A stretch of DNA of 39,515 bases from Hominimerdicola alba (lineage in GTDB: Bacteria; Bacillota; Clostridia; Oscillospirales; Ruminococcaceae), in NCBI RefSeq assembly GCF_900109655.1, contig NZ_FOAT01000022.1, positions 1 to 39,515 on the forward strand. The letters are read 5' to 3'. This document shows positions 15,408 through 24,287 of this stretch, piece by piece. The notes beneath the pieces were generated by a model, which made no database searches, had not been told where the DNA came from, and worked only from the letters and a program-made list of their open reading frames with translations. The translations under genes and the position numbers were made by a program. Position 1 is the first letter of the stretch. The number at the start of each line of letters is the position of its first letter.

Positions 15408-15950
15408 CTAGGGCTCATATTTTTTGTAAAGCTTGTCAAATATAGATCCATTTATGATACGTCCGCTATCATTAAAGTCAGTGACGTACTCACCATCTAC
15501 TATTTTTGTTGCTATAAGAATATAGTCTCCATCTCCATGACCAATACCTGGACGATTTCCTCTAAGAACTGCTTTCTCTCCATAATCAACTTCAAGCGTG
15601 AACTGTGTAGCGCTCGGTATCCTAATGGCTGCATATACTGTGTCAAGTTCAACCGTATCAACTTCCATAGGCTCAGCAGTGATGTTCTTCGGATCAACGT
15701 TGTATTTCTTTACAGCCTTCTCGCCAATTGGCCACATTTCTCCTAATATGCCAGTTACGACATAGCCATTTTCGCCAACCTTCTCGAATGAATCTTCCAA
15801 ACAGTTGTATACAACACCCGCCTTACCTGGAACATTGTATATTCGCTTTAAATCAGCACACTGTATCTTAGCTCGATATGATCTGTTAGTGTAAAACTTC
15901 CATAAAGTAAAATCGCTGGTTATCCATCGAATATTATCACTAATATTCAA
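15408..15950 (-). CDS. PGDYG-motif hypothetical protein
   Basis: A 180-residue protein. The segment VLRGNRPGIGHGDGDYILIATK resembles the PGDYG motif of a small family of unknown biochemical role. Upstream, a beta-rich stretch (YVVTGILGEMWPIGEKAVKKYNV; DTVYAAIRIPSATQFTLEVDYGEKAVLRG) suggests a compact beta fold. The start appears to be TTG at 15950, because AGGAG sits eight bases upstream (15959-15963) and no ATG fits. It stands alone between the TIR gene and repeat R1. A link to defence is only by location. I cannot assign a reaction. Confidence 0.6.
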   Translation of the reverse strand: MNISDNIRWITSDFTLWKFYTNRSYRAKIQCADLKRIYNVPGKAGVVYNCLEDSFEKVGENGYVVTGILGEMWPIGEKAVKKYNVDPKNITAEPMEVDTVELDTVYAAIRIPSATQFTLEVDYGEKAVLRGNRPGIGHGDGDYILIATKIVDGEYVTDFNDSGRIINGSIFDKLYKKYEP

Positions 15951-15970
15951 ATAATCATCTCCTCATAATT

Positions 15971-16167
15971 GTAATTATCTTGACTAATTTCACGATAAAA
16001 AATTCAGGTATTTATTTATGCATAAACAAAGATTTCTGCTTTAAATCATATGGTTACTCTAGATAAAGCGATACAATTCTCGCGGTAATTCTGCGCTGAA
16101 TATCCTGTGCTTAAAGTAAACGTGCTGTTATGCGTTATTTACCATCTCAATAACCCAGATAACCGTT
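15971..16167. repeat. Palindromic repeat element, copy R1 (degenerate)
   Basis: About 200 bp related along its whole length to 26787-27047 (shared blocks include TTTCTGCTTT, TGGTTACTCT, GATAAAGCGATACAAT and GCTGAA). R1 lacks the central perfect stem present in R2: where R2 has 62 extra bases, R1 reads straight from TACTCT into AGATAAAG. The terminal inverted repeats are weaker here. Confidence 0.65.
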
Positions 16168-16449
16168 ACTATTCCATATGCTAATTATAGCATAAAAAGA
16201 TACCATTTTCAATAGTTATCATAGATCCTCTCTGACAAGTATCTTGATAACTTTACAATTGACTACTCGCCCATTTCAAATTTTTTCTGCAACATCGTCG
16301 ATAAGGGGATGAAAGCCTTAACATCAAACATCACTTTTTCTCCAAAGCAAATGGAATAAGTAAGAAAGCCGAAAAATAAAACTTTCCCAGCTTTTTACTT
16401 TGAAATATATAGAAATCAAAAGCCAATATCTAAGCACAGCTTACAAGCC
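16168..16449. other. Intergenic stretch without a recognised gene
   Basis: AT-rich DNA downstream of the CARF-HEPN gene. No convincing ORF or strong terminator was seen. Confidence 0.45.
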
Positions 16450-18606
16450 TTATGCCCCGAATTGAGAATTTATAAGATCGGTGAGACAGTAATCTTTGCA
16501 TATTACTTTCCCGATTTCTGCTTTTTTCTCGATCACAGCATTAAAGAACATGATCATACCATACATCTTGATATTATTCATATAAGTAGTGTCAGCACCG
16601 ATCTTGTCACCGGGTTCTACGGTCGAGAGCAGGTTACTGATAAACTCCGACGGTTCGTCAGAGTCACTGATATTCTCAATGTCGCAGAAAAAGTCATTGC
16701 ATATAGCATATTCATCTATCTTGGCGATCAATGCTTTTTCAAGAATACCTTCCCTTTTTTTATCTTTTATGACAAAAATTCTGACTGTATCAAAGCTAGG
16801 CACATTTTCAAACAGTGATCTGAGATGACTATCTATATCGTTTTCTATATCATCAACTTCATCGGGAGCCGGAACTGAGACATAGTATTTATGTATCGTT
16901 CGTGGAACATTGCTGAGGAGACACTCTTTGAGACAACTCAAAGCATTGGTAATGTTCCGTGACAAACTCTCGTATGTCACGGTGCCGGTATCTACTCCAA
17001 AACATTTCAATCTTTCCTTATGATCCTCGTTCAAGTCATCATCCAGCGTTTGCAGCGGAATCGCATGACACACCCTGTTCCTGACCAGTTTGAGATAAAG
17101 GAAAAATGCCAGGAATCGCTTGAAAAATGAAAATTTGCTGTAGTCAATATTCAGCCTGAATCCGTCCAGGTTTCTCCTCATATGTTCGGGATACAGATAT
17201 TTTATGCCCATTATCTTCTGGCTTATAGTGTTTTCTTTATCATACATCAGAGAATCTTTGAAGAAATAGCGTATCGAATCCATAGAATTTGAGAGCTTTT
17301 CTCTGAACTTGTCCATTGTCAGTGAAGAACAATTATGGTAGATGAACTCTGTCAGCTGGCGCACGCCATCGTTCTTTTCGGGAAATGAATAGAGGATATC
17401 GATCCCTTCAAACGGTATTGTAAGACCTTTTTCTTCCATACCCTTTTCAAACCACTTGATAAGAACTATGAAATCCTCAATATACAGGTTTTTGCTGTCA
17501 TTTCCCGTTTCACCTTTCAGAAAATTTACAAGTAAACTTTTAAGTTCCTTTTCTTTGGGAATATACATATCCCTGGTCATGCGCGTATAGAACAGTTCAA
17601 CCTCAGATGCCAGCGTTGCATTTGTGAAACTTGAAAAATCGCACTGAACTATTTTATTCCTGACCAGCTCCTTCGGAAGCACTTCGGTAAACAGAACAAG
17701 GCTTTGCGTGGTCCATTTCCAGCTGAGACAGCATTTGATATACACCATCGAAAGAAGCTGCGGTTTGGAATCTCCGAATACAGATCTCAAATTATCACAT
17801 ACTAACCCCTCGATGTTATCTGCTGCATCTGCATCATGTTCAAGTGAATCAAGAATGTTATATATCTTATCGAGAGTAGGTTCAAGATCTTCTGTCTGAC
17901 ACAAATTAAGGTTCCCGGAAAAATGATCAAGCTGCTCCAAGAGCTCCGCCAAAAGCTTATTGCTTATCTTTTCGCTGAGTTTGTTAAATGTATCCGTTAT
18001 TCCCGTATCCTTGAATTTACAGATTGCTTTATACAGTTCAAGATTGAGTGAGGTTTCGGAATGATCTGCAATTCCTTTTTCAGGATCAATGTGCAGCTTT
18101 TCGACTGTGTACCCATCAAACTCAAGACGCAACATGGTCATATCTAAAACATCCAAACCAGATGTTGATGTATCTGCAACTGTGACGAAGATATCTTCCT
18201 TCGGGACACCGCTTTCACCCAAAATTCGACGGACTTCGCTGAATAATTTCCGGTCATCTTTCTCGTTGTCTGAGATATTAACAATTTCGACTTCAGGCTG
18301 TTTGATACCTGCACTTGCGCTGATCTGCTCGATCTCCTCTATGCAATTAAAACAGTCTGTATGGAAAGATTTCTCTTTTTTCCAAAATTGCATTCTTGTT
18401 AAGAGATTTGCATTTGCAGCATTAGACGCGGAGATATCATAAGTCCGCCAAAAGATGATCAGCTTATCCGGAGCAGTTTTTTGCTCTTGAAGAATGTACC
18501 TCAAAAAGTTTTCTACTATTGCTCCTGCTGAGACAATTCCATTGTTACAGATGTCATAATTATTCGGCAGTTCGTTAATTATTGCACAGAATAAAAGGTA
18601 CTTCAT
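16450..18606 (-). CDS. CARF-like / HEPN ribonuclease with a second CARF-like lobe
   Basis: A 718-residue protein. The N-terminal Rossmann-like domain (1-180) has KYLLFCAII and VTVADTSTSGLDVLD (144-150), reminiscent of the ligand loop of CARF domains in Csm6, Csx1 and TM1812 proteins. A long helical middle carries RNRVCHA (R509, H514), the RX4H active site of HEPN RNases. The C-terminal domain (about 590-718) is again Rossmann-like, with RIFVIKDK and IGADTTYMNNIKMYG (D672), a near repeat of the N-terminal ADTST loop. Such proteins bind a cyclic nucleotide and then cut RNA. The ATG at 18606 follows AAGGGG; the frame to 18639 is rejected. No type III cas10 is in view, so the signal must come from elsewhere. 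HEPN motif: clear. CARF calls: inference. Confidence 0.68.
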   Translation of the reverse strand: MKYLLFCAIINELPNNYDICNNGIVSAGAIVENFLRYILQEQKTAPDKLIIFWRTYDISASNAANANLLTRMQFWKKEKSFHTDCFNCIEEIEQISASAGIKQPEVEIVNISDNEKDDRKLFSEVRRILGESGVPKEDIFVTVADTSTSGLDVLDMTMLRLEFDGYTVEKLHIDPEKGIADHSETSLNLELYKAICKFKDTGITDTFNKLSEKISNKLLAELLEQLDHFSGNLNLCQTEDLEPTLDKIYNILDSLEHDADAADNIEGLVCDNLRSVFGDSKPQLLSMVYIKCCLSWKWTTQSLVLFTEVLPKELVRNKIVQCDFSSFTNATLASEVELFYTRMTRDMYIPKEKELKSLLVNFLKGETGNDSKNLYIEDFIVLIKWFEKGMEEKGLTIPFEGIDILYSFPEKNDGVRQLTEFIYHNCSSLTMDKFREKLSNSMDSIRYFFKDSLMYDKENTISQKIMGIKYLYPEHMRRNLDGFRLNIDYSKFSFFKRFLAFFLYLKLVRNRVCHAIPLQTLDDDLNEDHKERLKCFGVDTGTVTYESLSRNITNALSCLKECLLSNVPRTIHKYYVSVPAPDEVDDIENDIDSHLRSLFENVPSFDTVRIFVIKDKKREGILEKALIAKIDEYAICNDFFCDIENISDSDEPSEFISNLLSTVEPGDKIGADTTYMNNIKMYGMIMFFNAVIEKKAEIGKVICKDYCLTDLINSQFGA

Positions 18607-18619
18607 AAGACACAACCCC

Positions 18620-18951
18620 TTAAAAAAACTATTTTTCATCCGTTGAGTACATTATAAAGTAATCGCATTCTAAAGTCAATGCATAATCGCAAAAGTTCAA
18701 TCATTGTTAATCAAATATATCAATTTATTATTATTTTTTTACAGATTCGTTTTCAAACGCATCCGTTTAACGACAAACACTCTTCAAATTATAGTATTAT
18801 AGCTCAGCATTATAATATTGACAATACTGTGTGTACAATAAAGTCTAAGATGTGAGTTTATGATATAAAAAACGAAATTATAAATGCATATAATGCATAT
18901 CATGCATCACGCTTTCCTTCCATTAAACCTGAGCAGCCTGACATATTCCAC
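18620..18951. repeat. Duplicated divergent promoter region, left copy, with broken RyR gene start
   Basis: Related to 20590-20945, from TTAAAAAAAC beside the CARF-HEPN ribosome site to ACATATTCCA. It keeps the working leftward promoter. Its rightward promoter has TTGACA (18818) only 10 bp from TACAAT (18834), where the right copy has 17. After the ATG at 18861 a TAA comes at once. The matching codons (CATCACGCTTTCC, ATTAAACCTGAGCAGCCTGA) follow out of frame. It is thus a dead 5' end of the Rossmann-RyR gene, cut at 18951 by IS1182 sequence. Confidence 0.8.
18651..18679 (-). promoter_or_regulatory. Promoter of the CARF-HEPN gene
   Basis: Leftward TTGACT (18674-18679), 17-bp spacer, TATAAT (18651-18656). 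It lies within the duplicated divergent promoter region and is matched by the copy at 20631-20659. Confidence 0.78.
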
Positions 18952-19208
18952 AAGATATACGTCACACCAATGGTATGAAGGCGCTGTATGACAAACAAAA
19001 AGAAACGATCGAGCGAGTGTTTGCAGACGCAAAAGAAAAACACTCGATGCGATTTACATATTTCAGAGGCTTGTCCCAGGCAAACAAATGGGTCAGGCTT
19101 AAGTTTGCTGCCATGAATCTGAAAAAGTATGCGATACACCACCGGAGTAGGGGTGTATATACTTGGATTATTACATTTTTTGATCGTTATTGTGTTTTTG
19201 AGAAATAA
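18952..19208 (+). mobile_element. IS1182-type transposase, C-terminal fragment
   Basis: The frame from about 18975 reads KALYDKQKETIERVFADAKEKHSMRFTYFRG...VRLKFAAMNLKKYAIH. This is the conserved end of IS1182-family DDE transposases, in which the Glu of KETIERVFAD is the last catalytic residue. Most of the protein and the left end are missing. The ATG inside the fragment is not a real start. The fragment abuts the broken RyR gene start, so it probably marks the recombination that separated the two promoter copies. Confidence 0.72.
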
Positions 19209-19215
19209 AAATTCA

Positions 19216-19245
19216 CCCCACATCCGTGACGGGATATGGGGTTTT
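19216..19245. terminator. Bidirectional terminator between IS1182 fragment and M23 gene
   Basis: The stem CCCCACATCC (19216-19225) with GGGATATGGGG (19231-19241) has T runs on both sides: GTTTTG on the right strand and AATTTTTA after the stem on the left strand. It serves the leftward peptidase gene and/or the IS. Confidence 0.7.
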
Positions 19246-19301
19246 GAAACGAGTTGTATAGACGACGTATTGCCATCTGTATTCAACTGCTTCTTGTGAA
19301 T

Positions 19302-20408
19302 TTATGGTAATCTATCGTTTTCGACTACAAATTTAGGATTGTAGTATGTTACTCCACCGTAATATTTGGCATTGCCGCTGAATTTTGTGGAGTAACCATA
19401 GTACGCACCGTTTGTCCACAGCGTGTCCATTATTGCAAAATGCAGATGAGTGCCATAGTAGGAATTTTTGCCATAACCGGATCCTCCAACTACTCCTATC
19501 TTCGTGTTTGTATTTACAGACTGTCCATTTTTAACATTAACTGAAGAAAGATGCGCGTAGAAGGAGTAAACTGTTTTCCCGCCTATGTTGTGCTTGATGA
19601 TAACATACCTGCCATTTGCTCCGCTTGCAGAACTGGAGCAAGCGACTACCGTACCTGCCGCGCAAGCATAAACACTGCTGTTGGTAGAAGTAAGATCGAG
19701 ACCAAGATGGTAAACGCGTTCTGTTGTGTGACCGCTGCCGTACCTATTTTCACTCCAGGACCAAGTAGAATTGTTGAAGCCGCGCCAAGAGCATCTTGCT
19801 CCTCTAAGAGGATACTCTACAACTGTACCAGGCTGAGGGTTATCGTTCCCGCTTATTTTGGCAGTATACTGCAGACAGATCCAACCATTTTTACCACTAT
19901 AGTTTGTATATCCGAAGCCGTTGCACTCCTTGGTTATAGTTACAGTGGTGTTATACGGGATTGCACCCATTTTCGAGGATTCAGTATTTGACTGCGATCT
20001 CATGTTAAGACCAGCTTTGGTAGTAATCTTCACCTTATAATTTACGGATCTTTCATTATCAGAATTTCCTGTCTTAGTACAGTACTGCAAACATGCCCAT
20101 CCTGTTTTGCTACCGTTAGTGCATTTGATGGTTCCGTAACCCCATCCATTCTGTGTTTTGGTAACTGTGAACTGTGTGCCGTTAGTAGCTGCTCCAAGTT
20201 TTGAGTAGCCTGTTCCAGGACCGGATCTGATATTCAAACCGGAGGCGGTGTTCACTTTGTATACCCCTGTACCGTTATCAGCTGCCGAAGCAGTGATTGA
20301 GAATGCAGAGAAGATACCGCATCCCGAATCAGATGCTGTGACACCAAACCCCGAAGCGAACATCGTAGTTCCCAAAGCCAGCGAAACGATTGTTTTCTGA
20401 ATGCTCAT
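19302..20408 (-). CDS. Secreted SH3b-M23 (LytM) peptidase
   Basis: A 368-residue exported cell-wall hydrolase. A signal peptide with a hydrophobic core (1-about 43, ending ITASAA) is followed by two bacterial SH3 domains (about 48-112 and 122-184; GLNIRSGPGTGYSKLG and GLNMRSQSNTESSKMG). A C-terminal M23 domain carries the zinc and catalytic set HLGLD (H234, D238), YAHL (H286) and HLH (H321, H323). It should cleave peptide cross-bridges in peptidoglycan. The ATG at 20408 follows AGAGG. It sits inside the defence island with no matching partner, and the nearest promoter pointing at it is the duplicated CARF-HEPN promoter at 20631-20659. It may be ordinary chromosomal or phage-derived cargo, or contribute to cell lysis; the last is speculation. 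Confidence 0.88.
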   Translation of the reverse strand: MSIQKTIVSLALGTTMFASGFGVTASDSGCGIFSAFSITASAADNGTGVYKVNTASGLNIRSGPGTGYSKLGAATNGTQFTVTKTQNGWGYGTIKCTNGSKTGWACLQYCTKTGNSDNERSVNYKVKITTKAGLNMRSQSNTESSKMGAIPYNTTVTITKECNGFGYTNYSGKNGWICLQYTAKISGNDNPQPGTVVEYPLRGARCSWRGFNNSTWSWSENRYGSGHTTERVYHLGLDLTSTNSSVYACAAGTVVACSSSASGANGRYVIIKHNIGGKTVYSFYAHLSSVNVKNGQSVNTNTKIGVVGGSGYGKNSYYGTHLHFAIMDTLWTNGAYYGYSTKFSGNAKYYGGVTYYNPKFVVENDRLP

Positions 20409-20630
20409 AATTATACCTCTTTCCTATAATTTTGCACAAATTGTGTATCTGCGCTTTATGGACTATAAACATTAGTTTTCATGGCCATATGCTTAACCAC
20501 CACAGACTATATAAGTCCGCAAATTATAAAGAACACAAATCAGTGGCGGGGAGTCCTTACAACCATTTTAAACGTCCATTTATGTAGTGATATTGGATGT
20601 TTAAAAAAACTTTTTTCATCCATTGATCAC

Positions 20631-20659
20631 ATTATAACACAATCCCAAACGAGAGTCAA
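20631..20659 (-). promoter_or_regulatory. Leftward promoter facing the M23 gene
   Basis: TTGACT (20654-20659), 17-bp spacer, TATAAT (20631-20636) on the leftward strand. It is the duplicate of the CARF-HEPN promoter and is now the nearest promoter upstream of the peptidase gene, giving a leader of about 215 nt. Confidence 0.7.
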
Positions 20660-20810
20660 GATATAAACAAAGATTTTCATCATTTGTTAACCTTATTTAA
20701 ATCAAATTCCCTTTTTTATTATCGATAATCAGTTCCTATAATATCAAATCAACTCACATTGCAAGCCACATCTTTTCAAACTCGCATCGTAATAACTTAG
20801 CATTTTATTA

Positions 20811-20839
20811 TTGACAATACTGTGGCAATAGTGTACAAT
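20811..20839 (+). promoter_or_regulatory. Promoter of the Rossmann-RyR gene
   Basis: TTGACA (20811-20816), 17-bp spacer, TACAAT (20834-20839). The start codon at 20860 is only about 14 nt beyond the predicted transcription start, with AGAGGTGAG as ribosome site. Confidence 0.8.
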
Positions 20840-20859
20840 AAAGTCTAAGAGGTGAGTTT

Positions 20860-23800
20860 ATGCTAGAAATATTAAAACCAATAGATGAGTATCCTGCATC
20901 ACGTTTTCCATCAATTAAACCTGAGCAACCTAACATATTCCAAAAAAGAACAAAAGGGCTTATCAGCTTTTGTATAAATGATATTTACATTACACTTTTT
21001 ACCGAATCAAAGTCTGAGTCTGCACTTGTCAGTTTTTCTACTCCACATTCCAAAAAATCTAAAAAATCATTGGTAAAATTCCTATTACCCAATCAGATAA
21101 TTGATGAGCTGGATGCCAGAATCAATAATGAAAAAAAATATATTACAGATAAAGACTATCAAGAGTTCCTGCTGAAAAGTACAAAGAGCAATAAGATCAG
21201 CAAGGAATTATTTAACATATTTTCTACAAATGAGAGAAAATCTGAATTTAGATTTATAAACACTATACAGACTCATTTTATTGATATGCTCAAAAACGCC
21301 AATTTCAAACAGCCAGAGTTGAATGACCTGCTACGCGAATTAATTAATGATGTCATTGCGCCAGCCGCCGTTTGCAATGAAGCATATATGGCATTTAACA
21401 GCCTGATTGAAAGCGGCAAACATGATGATGTTTCAAAAGCAATTGCCAATATCTTCATATGTGCAATGCTTGGACTTTATTCAATAAAATTCGGTGACAG
21501 AAACGAGAAATATCGCAGGGTCTATCTACTCAATGACATCGGTATGAAATATGTGTGGACTCCACATCTGATGCAGGGTAACTATGTCAAGCTTCAAGAT
21601 GCACTCTATTCTTACACCAATGGAGCATATGAATCGGGATACACGGAGGCTGCCGCATGGCTCGCGGCACACGGCAAAAATTCGTCAAAAAATGATCAAG
21701 CTACAGCGCTCCGCTTACTCGGTGCTTGCCTAGTGCGCCACTCTGAAAAATGCAAGGACATCATCCAAGCCAACAGAGAAATGTTGAATGAACTCCTAAC
21801 AATTGAGCTTCCAAATATAAGCAAGAACGTTACTACGGAGGCGTTTAATGAAGAATGTTACAACAGTGGCATTACCCTGCTGAAAAAAGCCGTCAAGCTG
21901 GATAGCTGCCAATCCGAGGCTCAATTTCTTCTTTATGAAGAATATAAGGAAAAAACACCTTTGAAAGCTTACACCTACCTTAGACACGCCTTTAAATGCA
22001 CATATGTTAAGGCTGTGTTCGAGGTAGCAGAGCTATCTATAAATCAGCAGCCGGTTAATGAAATAATAAAAGATGACATAATCGAAAAGCTGTCTGACAT
22101 CATATCAAGTAGGCAATATCGTTCAAATGTTGAAGTTAGAAAGGCTCTCTATCTCCGCAGCAAGCTCGATCCGTCGAACGCTGAAAATGACCTCTCTAAG
22201 GCTGCAAGTATGGGGCACGAGAAGGCCAGACAAGAAATGAGCAGCGAGGAGCGCAATCGCTTCCGCGTGATGCCAACATTTATATACGAAAAAAATGCTC
22301 CCTGTTGCTTTACTAATTCTCTGAGCAAATACGCCCGCAATTTCATATCAACTCTTCCCAAAGATAAATGGAATCTCTATGCCACTGTCAAGACAGATTC
22401 ACTTAGCAATGTTCAATACATTTCAGAAGCCAAACAACTCATTGATATTAAATTTCCCGAAAAGCAGATTTCATACGGCAGTAGAATTATCTTCTTGTTT
22501 ATGAGTTCTGATGAAAATCGAAATCTTAATGAATGTTTAGAACTGCTTGACGAACTCTTCAATACAGCCCTCGATTTGCCAGAGGAACAGAAGAATAACT
22601 TGATCGACAGCATAGATATTTTTGTAGGTTCACGCTTCGAGGTTGCCTCCGCTCTAATAGATGCAAGTATCAGTGATATGGGAAATATATATTTCAAAGT
22701 GCATATCCTCGATGAGGCTCGGGACAGCGCTCATAAACTACTATGTGACGCTCCACTCTTTCTGCCGCTAATAACAGAACCCCGACACGAGAAGGATATA
22801 AATGCCGTTCTATTTGGAAGTAGCGAGACCAATTACCATATATTAAAAGAAAGCATAGCCTGTGCCTATCTAGGAAAAGATACCAAAGTGAATATCACAC
22901 TAATCGGTTCTGAGGCAGAACACTTAGAAAAACGCCTTAGACAAGAGTGTCCCGGACTTTACAATGAATGCAATATTGAAACAATTGGCCACTATTTTAT
23001 AAAATGCAATATCGATGAGGAAAATTTTCCTTCTATAATTTATGGCAAAAAAGAGTCTGATACTGATGATAAGCTATTCCAAGCGCTCAGTAAAGCCAAC
23101 TATTTTGTTGTTGACCTCGATGATGATATGAGGAGCATAAGATTCGCGATGGAACTCAGGACGTGGCTGCTGCGAAGCGATATGACGTTCGAGCGTGCTC
23201 CATTTATAGGCGTCAAATGTAAAGAACCCAGAAATTCGTATCTGGCAGCCCATTTAACCCTTTCCGGTCAAAGGGCGGGCAACACATATTACAGTAGTTA
23301 TGACCTTTTCGCCTTCGGTTCGGGAGACCTCTACACATATCATCGGCTTGCAGAAGAGCCTCTCCTTGAGCATGTTGCACTTCAAATGCACAAATGTTAT
23401 TCGCAAAGCGACGATAGAAAGGCTGAGAATGACTATTACAGCTTTTCTTACTATTCCGACAGCTGTCTGCTAGCTGCAATAGGTCTGTGCTACCGTATGT
23501 TTGCGGCCGGTGTTCACTTTGCAAGGAAAGAAGAATATATAGATTTTCACGCATATAACTCAGCAGAGTTGCTAGTAGAAACTAATGATGCTATCCACAA
23601 CAAACTGAACCAGCTTGCCGAACTTGAGCATCACAGATGGGTTGGTTTTGAACTAACTAGAGGCTGGGAACCTGCAGATTTCGAGCAGGTGATCGCCTAC
23701 AAAGAGCAATCCACCGGCAGCGCCCACGTTCACAAGCTCGCAAAACTACATCCGTTTATAAGACCATATGCAGACCTTGGAAGCGAGGATATCAAAAAGA

Positions 23801-23919
23801 TAATGAAGTTGCTCAAAACAAAGTATGATTACAGTAAACATCCCCAAAATACAACAAAACAAAACATACTTGACACGGAGAAATTCCTTGATATTCCAGC
23901 CAATAAAATCTCCCGCTGA
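20860..23919 (+). CDS. Large Rossmann-fold and RyR-domain protein
   Basis: A 1019-residue protein. The helical N-terminal half has Sel1/TPR-like stretches (for example EAQFLLYEEYKEKTPLKAYTYLRHAFKCTYVKAVFEVAEL). Two alpha/beta segments follow (about 541-639 and 648-772). The second opens with NAVLFGSSETNYHILKESIA and resembles TrkA-N-type nucleotide-binding folds. The C terminus (917-985) reads LAELEHHRWVGFELTRGW...LHPFIRPYADLGSEDIKK, a good match to the RyR domain found in predicted nucleotide-sensing conflict systems. It probably senses a nucleotide or couples signal to the HEPN RNase once encoded divergently next to it. The start at 20860 fits promoter and AGAGGTGAG. RyR call: strong. Role: inferred. 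Confidence 0.75.
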   Translation: MLEILKPIDEYPASRFPSIKPEQPNIFQKRTKGLISFCINDIYITLFTESKSESALVSFSTPHSKKSKKSLVKFLLPNQIIDELDARINNEKKYITDKDYQEFLLKSTKSNKISKELFNIFSTNERKSEFRFINTIQTHFIDMLKNANFKQPELNDLLRELINDVIAPAAVCNEAYMAFNSLIESGKHDDVSKAIANIFICAMLGLYSIKFGDRNEKYRRVYLLNDIGMKYVWTPHLMQGNYVKLQDALYSYTNGAYESGYTEAAAWLAAHGKNSSKNDQATALRLLGACLVRHSEKCKDIIQANREMLNELLTIELPNISKNVTTEAFNEECYNSGITLLKKAVKLDSCQSEAQFLLYEEYKEKTPLKAYTYLRHAFKCTYVKAVFEVAELSINQQPVNEIIKDDIIEKLSDIISSRQYRSNVEVRKALYLRSKLDPSNAENDLSKAASMGHEKARQEMSSEERNRFRVMPTFIYEKNAPCCFTNSLSKYARNFISTLPKDKWNLYATVKTDSLSNVQYISEAKQLIDIKFPEKQISYGSRIIFLFMSSDENRNLNECLELLDELFNTALDLPEEQKNNLIDSIDIFVGSRFEVASALIDASISDMGNIYFKVHILDEARDSAHKLLCDAPLFLPLITEPRHEKDINAVLFGSSETNYHILKESIACAYLGKDTKVNITLIGSEAEHLEKRLRQECPGLYNECNIETIGHYFIKCNIDEENFPSIIYGKKESDTDDKLFQALSKANYFVVDLDDDMRSIRFAMELRTWLLRSDMTFERAPFIGVKCKEPRNSYLAAHLTLSGQRAGNTYYSSYDLFAFGSGDLYTYHRLAEEPLLEHVALQMHKCYSQSDDRKAENDYYSFSYYSDSCLLAAIGLCYRMFAAGVHFARKEEYIDFHAYNSAELLVETNDAIHNKLNQLAELEHHRWVGFELTRGWEPADFEQVIAYKEQSTGSAHVHKLAKLHPFIRPYADLGSEDIKKIMKLLKTKYDYSKHPQNTTKQNILDTEKFLDIPANKISR

Positions 23920-23930
23920 ATAATTGCATA

Positions 23931-23992
23931 AAAAATGACCTCAGAGAAGAAACAGGAGCAGCACGCTCCAATCTGTCTGAGGTCATTTTTCT
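23931..23992 (+). terminator. Terminator of the Rossmann-RyR gene
   Basis: A 15-bp perfect stem (23931-23945 with 23976-23990) encloses a 30-nt loop and ends in a T run. It lies 12 bp after the stop codon. Confidence 0.85.
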
Positions 23993-24287
23993 TTCGTACT
24001 ATCCCTTTCACTCATTACCAGAAAACCCAAAATAGAAATACTCCAAACTTCCGCAAAAAAACTTTCAAAAACTCGTACCATAGTTTCGAAAATTGAAACG
24101 GAAGCAGTATTCGTCGAGGGACTGCTTAAAATGCATACGCTCGGTGTCGTTGTATATACCTGCAATATTTTCGCCTCTATAATGTATATTAAATCTGCTC
24201 AAGCTCAACCGTTTTAAAGTCGAATAAAGCAAAAAGAATAATTACCACATTAGGAAAATATATTTCTTTAAAATCGACAAGTCCGTA
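23993..24287. other. Intergenic stretch without a recognised gene
   Basis: About 295 bp. A 60-codon leftward frame overlaps the terminator and does not resemble a known protein. No RNA gene was recognised. Confidence 0.45.

Larger units (their letters stand above)
20590..20945. repeat. Duplicated divergent promoter region, right copy
   Basis: Counterpart of 18620-18951. It holds a leftward promoter, a rightward promoter and the intact 5' end of the Rossmann-RyR gene. The CARF-HEPN coding sequence does not follow on the left; unrelated DNA and the M23 gene do. Identity is moderate, so the copies are old or come from different lineages. Confidence 0.75.

Noticed and set aside
16450-18606. Treating the HEPN protein as a Csm6 of a type III CRISPR system in this window
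   Set aside because: No cas10 or csm/cmr genes are in view. The array at the right edge has repeats of type II or VI look.
23213-23554. 113-codon leftward frame
   Set aside because: Antisense shadow of the Rossmann-RyR gene, with no start signal.
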